From Notospermus geniculatus (Eukaryota > Nemertea > Pilidiophora > Heteronemertea > Lineidae), in NCBI GenBank assembly GCA_002633025.1, contig NMRB01000832.1:136490-200489 (forward strand): a stretch of 64,000 nucleotides of DNA, in the 5' to 3' direction. Shown here piece by piece: positions 10,401-18,500 of the stretch. Both the position numbers and the translations under genes were made by a program. The notes beneath the pieces were generated by a model. That model searched no databases. It saw nothing but the letters and a program-made list of their open reading frames with translations, and was not told where the DNA came from. Positions within the stretch are counted from its first letter, which is position 1, and every line of letters starts with the position of its first letter.

Positions 10401-13400
10401 TAGAGGAAGTAGACTCAATGTTAGAAAAAGGGGCGATCGTCGAGTGTGCTCGCCCACTGGGTCCGGGTTTCTATTCCCATCTCTTCGTAGTTCCAAAGAA
10501 ATCCGGTGGTCTTCGTCCAGTGATAGATCTGAAGAAGCTGAACAGGTTCCTCTCGGTTCCCCACTTTCAGATGGAAACCGTTCAACAAATTCGGTCTCAG
10601 CTCCGCATAGGAGATTGGGCGGTCAAGTTGGACATGAAGGATGCCTACTTCCATATTCCTGTCCGCCCCCAGGATCAGAAGTACCTCAGGTTTACCATAG
10701 GTCAGCGGACGTATCGGTTTGTGGCGATGTGCTTTGGTCTCTCCCCTGCCCCTCTCATTTTCACGAAGGTTCTCCGGGCCATGGCTTCTCACCTAAGGCT
10801 TCTAGGGTTCCTTATCCACCTGTTCCTCGACGACTGGCTGCTACGGGCAAAGTCAAAGGAGGATCTTCTCCGCAGGGCCGCGTTTCTGCTGGACCTGGCT
10901 CGCAGGTTGGGAATAATTATCAATCTCAGCAAATCGGACCTCTCCCCAAAGCAGGTTTTCGAGTACCTGGGGCTGATCTTCGATTTAGTCCAAGGCCTGG
11001 TGTTTCCTTCAGCGGAAACCCTCCAGAAGGTCAGAGTGTGGTTTCAGGTTCTCCATCAGTGCCAGTTCATTCCAGCCCAGAGGTATCTGTCGTTGTTGGG
11101 TCTCCTCAACCATCTTTGTCAGGTCGTTCCCTTGGGTCGTCTGCACCTCCGCCCCCTCCAGTGGTACCTGAAGTGCTTTTGGGTCCCTCAGAGGGACTCC
11201 CTAGATGCCCCGATCCCTCTGAGGGAGCCGTTCTTCCAGGCCCTCAGTTGGTGGGAGATGGAGGGAAACCTAACTTGCGGCTCTCCCCTTCATCCTCCGG
11301 ACCCCCAGGTGACGGTGGTCACGGATGCCAGTCTGGAGGGCTGGGGGGGACATTGCATGTCTGCCTCAGCTCAGGGTCGGTGGTCCCGCGAGCAGGCGTC
11401 TCGTCACATCAACGAGCTGGAGATGTTGGCGGTGATTCTCTGTCTGGAGAACTTCGAGGCAAGGCTGCGCAACAAGGTGGTTCTAGTGTTGTCAGACAAC
11501 TCCACGGTGGTCTCCTACATCAAGAGGGAAGGGGGCACCCACTCTTGGACGTTGTTTCTCCTCACTCAGGGTCTGTTTCGATGGTGTCAGGCTCGCAACA
11601 TCACACTCAGGGTGTCCTTCATTCCGGGCAAGAAGAATGTGTGGGCGGACGCCCTCAGTCGCCCCAATCAGGTACTTCCAACGGAGTGGACTCTTCATCC
11701 CTCGGTTTTCCACGGTCTGATGCGCTTCTGTCCGTCACTACAGGTGGACTTGTTTGCCACAGCCCTCAACGCTCAGATGTCGGCTTATGTCAGCCCGGGT
11801 CCCGACGACAATGCTTGGGCAGTGGATGCTCTGTCGATTCCTTGGGACGGGTTGGTAGCGTATGCCTTTCCCCCGACAATTCTCATTCCCCAGGTCCTAA
11901 GGAAGATCCAAAAGGAAGACTGCGTGATCCTGTTGATAGCTCCTCTTTGGTCATCCCAGCCTTGGTACCCCCAACTTCTGGAACTTCTGGTCAACGTGCC
12001 GGTCGAGCTTCCCAAGTTTCGCAAGCTTCTCAGCCAGCCGCGTCAAAACCTCTTTCACAAGAGTCTGGACTCCCTCAACCTTCACGCGTGGCCTCTATCC
12101 GCGAATCCCTCATTGCGGAGGGGTTTTCTCGAGAGGTGGCGGAGAGAGCGGCCTCCCACCAGCGGGGGTCATCTCTTTCACTATATCAGTCACACTTCAA
12201 CGCGTTTTTGCGTTGGCTTTCACTCCGGGATTCCTCTGTGGAGCACGTCACTATTCACGTAGTGGCAGACTATCTCTTGTTCCTGTTTAGGGACAAGAAG
12301 CTTCAGCCTTCCACAATCTCTAGCTACCGCACGGCGCTTTCTGAGGCATTGCCCAAGTTTGGCGGTTTCACAGTCGGCAATCATCCAGTGTTGTCAAAGC
12401 TCATTGCGAACTTTTCGGTGTCTAGGCCTCCTGTCAGAAACAGAGTGCCTGACTGGGACCTTCAGACGGTTCTAAGTCGCCTTTTGGGCTCAGACTTTGA
12501 GCCACCCAGGTGGGACTCGCTCGCGGATAAGCTTAAAACTACTTGGAAGACTGCGTTTCTTCTAGCTCTTGCCTCTGCTAAGAGAGCAAGTGAGCTCCAT
12601 GCGATTTCGCGTCATAAGCGTGACATTGTTTTCTCTAAGGATTCGGTGTCTTTGAGGACTATCCCAGGGTTTTTGCCTAAGAATCAGCGCTTACATTTTG
12701 ATCCGAAGCCGTTTTTGGTACCTGCGCTTTCCCCATATACGGGTAGGGACCTGCCAGACCGTCTGTTATGCCCTGTCCGTATGTTGAAGTTCTATTTGAA
12801 GTTCACTGGCGGATCCTCCAACGTCTGCAACAGGCTTTTCGTCAAGGTCAGAGGTGAAGGAGAGGTGGTCTCAAAGACCATTTCTTCTTGGCTTAAGAAC
12901 TGTATCTTGTATTGTTCGGATGAGAACGTTAGCGCCAAGGCTCATGAAGTCCGCAGGGTGTCTGCCAGCTGGGCCTTTTTCTCCGGAGTCAGCCCGGGTG
13001 AGATCCTAGCTGCGGGTTCTTGGGCGACCCCCAACACGTTCGTGTCCTTCTACCTCGCGGATGTTCAGAAGCAGGTGGACGGCAGGTTCCGTTTCGTCGT
13101 CGCCTCCTCAGTACCCGGCAAGTAAGAAGGTAACTTCTGTTTGTCTCTGTCTTTGGCTTTGTGTTTTTGGGGACATCTCCCACCTCCGATACAAAGTCGC
13201 ACTTTGTTTATACTGAACCAGTTTAAACAAACAGGAATTTCCAGGTCTGTAGCTCTTGCAGGAACAAAGTTACAGGTGTGACAGACTGAACAGACAGACA
13301 GACAGACAGACACACACACACACACACAGACAGACACCACGACCAAAAACTATATGGTTTCCGATCTTGAGATCGGAAACCATAATAAAAGCAGAACAAC

Positions 13401-14317
13401 AAGCAAGCCTCTAGAAAGAAGCGCGGAGCTCAAAAAACGGCCATAGGATTAACAAAACAACGCTTGGACCTACCTGACAGACAGAGCACCAGGGCCCAAC
13501 CTATCACCACGGTGGACCAAGCGAAAAAGAGGATGTTTACCGGGGTGCGTTCCGGAAGTAGACAGCGCGCATGCGCGATGTCCGCAGCGCCCCCTATCGG
13601 TGGCGGGAACTTTTTCTATTGGAGCTTGGTCATAGGATTGGCGGAACGCCAAATTGCACTTTGTTAGCTCACCTCTGTGAGGTGAGCTTCTCCCATGGTG
13701 TGTCGTCCGTCGTCCGTCGTCGTCGTCCGTCGTCGTCGTCGTCCGTCGTCGTTAATTGTTTATACTGAACCAGTTTAAACAAACAGGTTCAGAATTTTCT
13801 AGGCAAAAGCTTAGAAACGGACCCCTTATTACAAAGGGGAACAATTTCGGTCTTATTGCCGGTACTCGTAAAGAGAAATAGTCATCGATCATCATCCAGA
13901 TGAGGTCAGGGCCTAAGAATTGCTGATGTTAACCCAAGTTTGTTGTCTTACTCCAGTGCTGTTCGGACAATGAACCAAAGCCGCAGTCACTTCCAGAACG
14001 TTCAAGATCTCTTGAAGAACTCAATGTTCATGAAACAACAGATAGAATATGAAAATAACCGAAGGTGAGATGTAACCTGATTGTCTGTTCTGTTTTCTCT
14101 TCATGCTTGTTGTCTGTCACTCCCCTGTTTTAATCTTTTGTGCATTGGCTTCTAAAAGATAATCAACAGTCATTTTTCTTTAAAAATTATAATTTATATG
14201 TGACCCCGCACAACAAAATGAGTCGGAATGTACACAGAAGAAGAAGACCGAATATGAACTAATCCTTCACCATTCAGTGTATCACCAGGCTACTCACACT
14301 TCATACTCTGTCACTGA
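4396..14317 (+). CDS. BORCS8: BORCS8, BORC complex subunit 8 (six exons)
   Basis: BORCS8 is a small subunit of BORC, which sits on the cytosolic face of lysosomes and recruits ARL8 and kinesin for outward transport. Exons: 4396-4480, 6857-6913, 7222-7334, 7510-7574, 13957-14064 and 14278-14317. All junctions are GT-AG and the phases (1, 1, 0, 2, 2) join into one frame of about 155 codons; human BORCS8 is 119. Diagnostic residues include VTEKFSENLHVVANEPSLAF and YRIQEHVRKSMPQL in exon 3 and MEYAAG joined to AVRTMNQS across exons 4-5, matching the conserved core of the family. The 28-residue N-terminal extension in exon 1 and the 12 residues of exon 6 are supported only by splice signals and phase. 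A DIRS-like retrotransposon fills the last long intron in sense orientation. The stop codon lies 1.1 kb before the first CXXC1 exon. Confidence 0.85.
4481..5610. other. BORCS8 intron 1, 5' part
   Basis: No coding exon was recognised. Open frames at about 4586-4819 and 5183-5368 look like chance frames without family motifs. Confidence 0.4.
5611..5896. mobile_element. MITE with ATGCCC(A/G)GTTGTTCA termini
   Basis: ATGCCCAGTTGTTCAGCC at the left is mirrored by GGTTGAACAACCGGGCAT at the right. The 286-bp interior is non-coding. No clear target duplication was found. Confidence 0.65.
6034..6204. mobile_element. MITE with ATAGGAGC termini, copy 1
   Basis: The ends ATAGGAGCTGTCAGC and GCTGACTGCTCCTAT are inverted. 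A second copy lies at 48928-49116, and the interiors share TAGCGGACCCA and TTGGTCCGCTA. Confidence 0.75.
6343..6714. mobile_element. MITE with GGC(C/T)TGTCTACACCAT termini and internal 60-bp tandem duplication
   Basis: AAGGCCTGTCTACACCAT at the left mirrors ATGGTGTAGACAAGCCTT at the right, flanked by TTTA on both sides. A 60-bp unit at 6374-6433 is repeated at once at 6434-6493 with almost no change. The whole element is a long hairpin (AACATTTCC, AAAACATTT and GTTGCAACA arms). Confidence 0.7.
6857..6913 (+). CDS. BORCS8: BORCS8 exon 2
   Basis: A TTTTCTCTTTTTAG acceptor and an AAAAAAG/GTGAGC donor bound 57 nt. It encodes AQLFSENANPELDHRVKK; the RVKK leads into VTEK as GKK leads into VTDK in the vertebrate protein. 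Confidence 0.75.
7222..7334 (+). CDS. BORCS8: BORCS8 exon 3, conserved core
   Basis: A CGTTTTTCAG acceptor and a GTAAGA donor bound 113 nt, ending in phase 0. This is the best-conserved part of the family, including ANEPS and RIQEHVR. Confidence 0.9.
7510..7574 (+). CDS. BORCS8: BORCS8 exon 4
   Basis: An ATTCTCCAG acceptor and a GCAGG/GTAAGA donor bound 65 nt, ending in phase 2. It encodes HEVEELHQKVQGSCFDMEY, an amphipathic segment aligned with the family's equivalent helix. Confidence 0.85.
7663..7731 (-). repeat. intronic short repeat R (CTGAACC...GGTTCAG), copy 1
   Basis: The reverse complement of this stretch begins ATACTGAACCAGTTTAAAC and matches copies at 13756-13848 and 14344-14433, plus a partial copy at 13204-13236 inside the DIRS right region. 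It abuts the DIRS left inverted repeat. It may be a separate repeat or an extension of the element. Confidence 0.6.
7732..8012 (+). repeat. DIRS left inverted terminal repeat
   Basis: It is inverted relative to 13384-13665 with about 98% identity by eye. It includes CGCGCATGCGCGC and CCGGGGTGCGTTCCGG-type GC-rich blocks, possibly promoter sequence for the downstream frames. Confidence 0.9.
8632..10179 (+). CDS. DIRS Gag-like protein, 515 aa, RS-rich
   Basis: This is the first frame of the DIRS element, presumably its structural or RNA-binding protein. Residues about 20-65 are dominated by Arg-Ser dipeptides (RSRSRSKSRSRRRRSSSRSA), like splicing-factor RS domains. An Ala-Pro run follows near residue 120, then a mixed acidic/hydrophobic core of about 300 residues, and the protein ends in a Gln run (QQQQQQQHF). 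The start is the first ATG of the open frame. The last 260 nt overlap the following RT frame. No zinc knuckle is visible, as is common in DIRS Gag. Identification rests on position and length rather than on direct sequence similarity. Confidence 0.75.
   Translation: MEPSARDGGSARVHISPRPVPRSRSRSKSRSRRRRSSSRSASSSPRRHSRRGHHPRGRSRRSRYSSESSDSESDGRARKRRRSSSGRGDSARLWEAITSLTKSVASLTRAGSLPQGVPGPAPAPAPAPAPPPPPTAAPLVRGVSPVSPSVPSGDESREDIEDSQDKELELTFASVIEVIHSLVPDLCERAAPEPPIQSTSSKVASLQEGVVKKGSTFPLSDLVTSGFNHIHGQVLGSGRSLPIPKLEDLPAGANSLVKFPKKDLRDYKDRFYVRDGDPLAAWAPSVGKPMESYTGVSGKQGAVPTSKLSDMESLMRKSLLATSAIDVILAALHKLDESPRGGESDLSIRQSLFRSLLVALNHSALFQTRAISLSMLERRRAYLDKCSFHKVPKGVREWLLCQPVLSHSKALFGDTLPELEKQAREQSLVNAAVSKAGFSSDKQHAPFKIPRLSETKQTGRRGPGLPGPSFRQPSGPAGSRGGPRRSPRSSSQFQHRSKPSAAAGSSQQQQQQQHF
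9920..12262 (+). CDS. DIRS reverse transcriptase / RNase H
   Basis: The polymerase copies element RNA to DNA, and RNase H removes the RNA. RT motifs in order: RPVIDLKKLN, VKLDMKDAYFHIPV (first catalytic Asp), FGLSPAPLIFTKVL and FLDDWLL (the LDD/YLDDW type of DIRS/Ngaro elements). RNase H follows with VTDASLEGWGG, NELEMLAV, LSDNSTVV and NVWADALSRP, supplying the D-E-D-D residues. The C-terminal 150 residues (QVDLFATALNAQMS, YAFPP, LLIAPLW) match the conserved tail of DIRS polyproteins. The frame opens inside the Gag frame, so translation may start after 10180 or use recoding; the true start is unknown. No stop or frameshift interrupts the domains. Confidence 0.9.
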   Translation: MLQLARRASLRISSMPLSRFPGCLRPSRRDVGVLVFLVLPFVSPRALQGPEVARGGLPGPLLSFSTGLSHQRLQALPSSSSSSNISDSPGLGFLPPLLPHIPVGGRLKHFLPEWERITSDPWVLRTVSEGLSLKFISRPRLSDLPIPVCLPRDPRKRQFLLEEVDSMLEKGAIVECARPLGPGFYSHLFVVPKKSGGLRPVIDLKKLNRFLSVPHFQMETVQQIRSQLRIGDWAVKLDMKDAYFHIPVRPQDQKYLRFTIGQRTYRFVAMCFGLSPAPLIFTKVLRAMASHLRLLGFLIHLFLDDWLLRAKSKEDLLRRAAFLLDLARRLGIIINLSKSDLSPKQVFEYLGLIFDLVQGLVFPSAETLQKVRVWFQVLHQCQFIPAQRYLSLLGLLNHLCQVVPLGRLHLRPLQWYLKCFWVPQRDSLDAPIPLREPFFQALSWWEMEGNLTCGSPLHPPDPQVTVVTDASLEGWGGHCMSASAQGRWSREQASRHINELEMLAVILCLENFEARLRNKVVLVLSDNSTVVSYIKREGGTHSWTLFLLTQGLFRWCQARNITLRVSFIPGKKNVWADALSRPNQVLPTEWTLHPSVFHGLMRFCPSLQVDLFATALNAQMSAYVSPGPDDNAWAVDALSIPWDGLVAYAFPPTILIPQVLRKIQKEDCVILLIAPLWSSQPWYPQLLELLVNVPVELPKFRKLLSQPRQNLFHKSLDSLNLHAWPLSANPSLRRGFLERWRRERPPTSGGHLFHYISHTSTRFCVGFHSGIPLWSTSLFT
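12052..13125 (+). CDS. DIRS tyrosine recombinase
   Basis: This integrase replaces a DDE integrase and inserts circular DNA. The N-terminal half is a SAM-like core-binding region (YQSHFNAFLRWLSLRD, then TISSYRTAL). The catalytic half carries Arg in SAKRASEL, HEVRR (the HxxR pair) and Tyr in FVSFYLAD, the order expected of tyrosine recombinases. The frame ends at 13125 and overlaps the end of the RT frame by about 200 nt. It is open upstream to 10258, but only this 3' part resembles a recombinase; no Met lies near the domain start, so expression probably needs frameshifting, splicing or reinitiation. The domain looks intact. Confidence 0.9.
   Translation, partial: LSQESGLPQPSRVASIRESLIAEGFSREVAERAASHQRGSSLSLYQSHFNAFLRWLSLRDSSVEHVTIHVVADYLLFLFRDKKLQPSTISSYRTALSEALPKFGGFTVGNHPVLSKLIANFSVSRPPVRNRVPDWDLQTVLSRLLGSDFEPPRWDSLADKLKTTWKTAFLLALASAKRASELHAISRHKRDIVFSKDSVSLRTIPGFLPKNQRLHFDPKPFLVPALSPYTGRDLPDRLLCPVRMLKFYLKFTGGSSNVCNRLFVKVRGEGEVVSKTISSWLKNCILYCSDENVSAKAHEVRRVSASWAFFSGVSPGEILAAGSWATPNTFVSFYLADVQKQVDGRFRFVVASSVPGK
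13192..13236. repeat. candidate internal complementary region of the DIRS element
   Basis: ACAAAGT then GCACTTTGTTTATACTGAAC lies between the recombinase stop and the right repeat. It is complementary to the left terminus together with its outer flank (7706-7740). DIRS elements use such a region to template their ends during circle formation. The same outer-flank sequence also occurs as repeat R, so the assignment is not certain. Confidence 0.45.
13237..13383. repeat. dinucleotide-rich palindromic repeat (copy at 50522-50660)
   Basis: GACAG/CACA microsatellite followed by the palindrome ATGGTTTCCGATCTTGAGAT / CGGAAACCAT. The inverse of the whole unit, including CTGTCACACCTGTAACTTTG, recurs at 50522-50660. 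Confidence 0.75.
13384..13665 (-). repeat. DIRS right inverted terminal repeat
   Basis: Starts AATAAAAGCAGAAC and ends CGCCAAATTGCACTTTGTT, the inverse of the left end. Differences include GTGCTTC/GCGCTTC and TTGTGCTC/CTGGTGCTC-type single changes. Confidence 0.9.
13667..13755. repeat. CGT-rich microsatellite with AGCTCACC palindrome
   Basis: AGCTCACCTCTGTGAGGTGA (palindromic) then a run of CCGTCGT/CGTCGT. A related head (AGCTCACCGGTGAGCT) precedes CGTCGT sequence at about 61644-61690. Confidence 0.7.
13756..13848 (+). repeat. short repeat R, copy 2
   Basis: Nearly identical over about 88 bp to 14344-14433, from TTTATACTGAACCAGTTTAA to AAAGGGGAACAATT. Contains the stem CTGAACC / GGTTCAG. 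Confidence 0.75.
13957..14064 (+). CDS. BORCS8: BORCS8 exon 5
   Basis: A TTACTCCAG acceptor and a GAAG/GTGAGA donor bound 108 nt. It encodes AVRTMNQSRSHFQNVQDLL and then a charged C-terminal helix, and continues the exon 4 frame exactly although 6.4 kb apart. Confidence 0.85.
14278..14317 (+). CDS. BORCS8: BORCS8 exon 6 with stop (candidate)
   Basis: The CACCATTCAG acceptor joins in phase to exon 5, adds VSPGYSHFILCH after a split Ser codon, and ends in TGA at 14315-14317. An AATAAA occurs near 14654. The C terminus of this family is poorly conserved, so the call rests on splice phase. Confidence 0.5.
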
Positions 14318-14343
14318 GGTGAGCACAATGGCCCTGGCCATTT

Positions 14344-14433
14344 CATTTATACTGAACCAGTTTAAACAAACAGGTTCAGAATTTTCTAGGCAAAAGCTTA
14401 GAAACGGACCCCTTATTACAAAGGGGAACAATT
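14344..14433 (+). repeat. short repeat R, copy 3
   Basis: Same 88-bp unit as 13756-13848, located just after candidate BORCS8 exon 6, within its 3' UTR or flank. Confidence 0.75.
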
Positions 14434-15408
14434 GGGACCAGGAACTTTTGTTCGTTATATGCAAAGTCCGTTATATGGATATGGCCGATGCATTGTAAAA
14501 CGGGACTGGGACTTCCAGTTACAGTACATTATAGGCGATTGTCCGGTATATGCAAGGCCGTTATATGCGAGTTCTACTGTATTTCCCATATATGCAAATA
14601 TTTTCACGGCTAAAATATTTAGCGGTTGGGGACCGAAAGTACCTTTTCGCGTGAATAAATATTCGTGGTTGCGGTCCGATGTAAGATTTCAAAAACACTG
14701 CATTTTCAATGGTGAATGTGTAGCGCATGCATTTGAAAGCGTGAAAGTGGTGATTGGGTCGGAGTAATTGAGTAGAAAAAAAGCAAACTAAACTTACCAA
14801 CACTACGGCAATTTTATTGGGCAGGCCGCCATGATAGCTGAGTGATTGACAGGTCAAAGTCACGACCATGTTACAGGATCGTCGGCGATTGGAAAATGGT
14901 TCGCCTGTAATAGAATTTGTGGCGTATTGACCAATTCGCAATTTTCGTGGTAATGTTTATTTGCGAAAACATTTGCGTATACGGTACTTGACTCATCTTT
15001 TCTTGGGTCACCCTATAATCATGTTTCCTTGGTCATCATCAAACCGTAAGTTATTTCCGGTGGTTCTTTACGCATGCAGCGCATCAGGTGAGGTGAGGGC
15101 AATATTACAACCTGATTGCCACCAATCTTCTCGCCAGCGACCGCAGACTCAGCCATTTCCGATCGGATTTGATATTTGGCGATCGTCGCTGGCACGTATC
15201 GTTGTCTGCCGCAACAGCCTATTTTGCTCAGTGGCGATCAGATTGCTTGCGATATGGCCTGGTGTGTTGCCTGCTCTATTATGACCTCTGGATTCACCCT
15301 TGGAAGTATGTTCAGACTTTCCAACCTTCACACGTAAACAGAGTTTAGCAGTGTTTATTCTACCCACAGAATGCATTTGTTTAAATTTTTTTCTTTTGTT
15401 TACTTTAG
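14434..15408. other. spacer between BORCS8 and the CXXC1 exons
   Basis: Repeated CGTTATATGCAAA-type blocks (14455-14590) and a degenerate GATCGTCGCTGG segment look like transposon debris. No PHD, CXXC or other exon of CXXC1 was recognised here. Confidence 0.45.
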
Positions 15409-15590
15409 ACCAAATCAAAACATTCCAAACACCAGATGAAATCACATGTTATTGATGTTGAATTTGAACGCCCCCTCTTTGATACTGATGATGAATCTCT
15501 GAAACAGTGTTACGGCCCTGGTTGTACAAAAGCAGTACGTCCTGGCTCCAAGTATTGCTCTGATGAATGTGGAATGCAACTTGCCACAAA
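15409..15590 (+). CDS. CXXC1: CXXC1 exon: Lys/His-rich linker and Cys motif
   Basis: A TTTGTTTACTTTAG acceptor and a CAAA/GTAAGT donor, phase 2 at the end. It encodes TKSKHSKHQMKSH, an acidic segment, then QCYGPGCTKAVRPGSKYCSD, the start of the SET1-interaction region. Confidence 0.9.
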
Positions 15591-18500
15591 GTAAGTAAAA
15601 GCAAAAAGAAGAGATTTCTGTTGAAAAGAGTTCAGGATACATGACATATTGTCTGGGTTTTCTATTTACCGGTAACCTATTTTTAGCACAGCTAGTCATT
15701 TAGGTTTTGGATTGGTGGGTATCTGTCAGTCCATATGTCAGTTAAAGCGAATTGACATCGAAAAAATTTGATTTAAAAATAGAATTTGAAAGGGGACAAA
15801 TTTTCGGGAAAAAATGTAAACAAACTTCTCCAGAATGTCAACAAAGAAATGTTCGTGCATTCTGATTGGCTGAAACACTGAGCTGAAGTTAGGGATCGTC
15901 TCCAAAATACAAACGTTTGGAATTCGTGTAAACGAATTTCAAACGACTTCCACTTTTCATCAACGAAATTGAAACGAAAAAATTCGTTTGAGAACTGCTT
16001 GAAAAACGTTTGACATGGCCCGCATTTTCGTTGCAATTTCGTTTGATCCCAAACGAAATATTCGTTTGATATTCTTGAGAGAAACGTTTTAGAATTTTGT
16101 CGAGCGAGACAAACGTTCCAATGCGTTTCATACGAGCAACGTTTTCTTCCAAGCACAAGAAACGTTTGCATTTCGTTTGACATGAAAACATTTTGCATTC
16201 TGATTGGCGCTAAAAACGTTGAATTTCTTTCGGTGCATGAAACGTTTCATTTTCGTTGGGAACAAAAACGTTTGCACTTCGTTGCGGAATTTGTTTGGTA
16301 CTTTCCGTTTGGTTTTCGTTTGGGGAGAATTCGTTTCAAAACCGTTTGGAAAATCGTTGGAAAATCACTTCAGTTTCGTTGGAGTATACAAATTTCAAAC
16401 GATTTTCAAACGATATTGACATACGTTTGAAACGCGTTTGAAACGAAAACAATTTGGAGACGATCCCTTATCATTGGATTACTCAAGACTAACCCTGTGG
16501 TTACTGCGGGGTTTACTCTGAGTTTATTTCATGACAGATTACCCACCTTCAAATTAACTCTGAGTTAACCGTTACTTTACATTTACTCCAAGTTAATCGG
16601 CTTACCCTGAGACTTAACCTCACCCAATGTGGACAGCGAATATAGACCCTGCAGATGTACAGTGTATTTATAGATCGCGGTATGCACGGCTGGCCTAATA
16701 CATTACTCATTAGTTTCACAGTAGCTCACCAGGAGTGTCTCCCTTAAGGCCTCCGTACACTGAATGACAAAAGTCGAAATTAGTCGCTACAATTGTCCGT
16801 TCCAAAATACTTTTTGTGGAAACCTTCCATAAATGTTAAAATCTTCTGACACTTTTGTGGAGAATTTCAACATGTCGCCAGATCAAGTGTTGTCGAACTG
16901 ACCAGAGCAGTGACTAATTTCGACTTTTGTCATGCAGTGTATGGAGGCCTTTATGGAGTATACTTCACTAATTTCAGTCGAATATTTGAGATACTGCCAC
17001 AACGTATTCAGCAGTGGCAGTCATCACCTTGTATCGCCGAGGACAACAACAAAGTGGAATTGGAAAAGATCCGCCGAAGCCAGCTTAACGCCCGACAAAA
17101 ACTTGGCGAGTTAGATCTGAAACATCAGGAATTGGATGCTCTCATTGAGCGGGCAAAACATGCCTCAATTGCTCTGGAACAAGATGTGAGTATGGTCACA
17201 TGATGGTCGTTTTTCAGGGTTCTTCCCCCATAAAAAAGTCATTAAAAAAGTCATAAAATATGGAAGTCTGAAAAGAAGGCCTAAAAAAGTCATGAAATTT
17301 TGTGAAAAGTGTGAAAGTCATTAAAAAGTCATAAAATATCCTCAAATGCCGGGAAATGGCGTAAAAGCATTCTTATTTTCTAAAATTTTCCCGGGGGTTT
17401 CGGCTTGCGCCTTTGGTGCTCACTGCTGCTGGGGACTACGGCTATAATCCATTATTTTATCAAATCCCCAACCTCCAGAACATTCCTACTGCCCTGCTAA
17501 ACAAACATTGACACCCACAATTTATCAAACAATGCCGAGAATTGAGGACCAAATGGTCATAAATTAAAGCTGGAACGTCATACAAAAGTCATTAAAAAGT
17601 CATACTTTTTTTCCTGGCTCTAGGGGGAAGAACCCTGTTTTTTGGTCCTTCAACATTCACCATGACTCCATGAGAGTCACAGTTTCACATAACCACAGTT
17701 GGGTAAGAGGGGTGAGCACAATGTCCCTGCACATTTCGTTTTAATTTCAGAGCACAGATGCAGATGAGGAGGCTGAATTGAGTGTCTACTGTGTCACTTG
17801 CGGTCATGAAATCAATCAAAAGGGAGCATTAAAACATATGGAGAAGTGTTTTGCAAAGGTAAGTGACTATCACTCGAATAGCAATTTGCCCCATTAGTGG
17901 AGAAGGAGCTTGGGAGCATAAAGCCTAGCGCACATCGACCTTGCGACTAGAAGCAACTGAACGCAACAGTCGCTATTGATGTGAGCGGAACGCGCACATC
18001 GATTACAACTGGTCATTGCGGCAACAAGTGCACAATCCAGTCTTCAATCTGGAGCGTGCACATCGAACAGGCAACTGAACTGAATGCTGGAAATTGTCGA
18101 CGTCTTCCAAGCTGACCACTCGAGATTCCGTCACATGACTAGGTGTGCGCCACAAACAACGGAAATTCATTGACAGCGACTGAATGCAACTAACGGTCGG
18201 CAACGAGTACAACATGAGCAACTGACTGCAACTAGCTGCAACGGTCAGCAATAGCGTTGCCGGGGTGCGAATATCGACCTGTTTGACCATCTGATCAGTT
18301 GCAGCTGTTTGCAGCCAGTTGCCCACCATTGCCAGAAATGCCATTGCCGGTAGTTGCATCCAGTCGCAAGGTCGATGTGCGCTAGGCTTTATTCCCTGAG
18401 GGGCGTACATGGCAATGATTCATATGCAGTAACAGATATTCTCAATGCATACTGCATACCGCCATGCAAAGGAATCAAACGTAAAGGTTTAACTGTGAAC

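Larger units (their letters stand above)
7732..13665 (+). mobile_element. DIRS-like tyrosine-recombinase retrotransposon, apparently intact
   Basis: The element is 5.9 kb long and bounded by inverted terminal repeats of about 281 bp (7732-8012 and 13384-13665), which read AACAAAGTGCAATTTGGCG inward from each end and differ at only a handful of positions. It carries, in order, an RS-rich Gag-like frame, an overlapping RT/RNase H frame and a tyrosine recombinase frame, all open. No target duplication is seen, as expected for recombinase-mediated integration of a circular DNA intermediate. It lies in the BORCS8 intron in sense orientation. A secondary palindromic dinucleotide repeat (about 13236-13383) sits between the recombinase stop and the right repeat. 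Confidence 0.9.

Noticed and set aside
10258-12051. Long + strand frame upstream of the recombinase as a separate protein
   Set aside because: Composition is Ser/Pro/Gly-rich without motifs and it overlaps the clearly coding RT/RNase H frame; treated as an open shadow.
13464-13667. Open frames at 7724-7933 and 13464-13667 with the same protein sequence
   Set aside because: They are the two DIRS inverted terminal repeats read in opposite directions, not genes.
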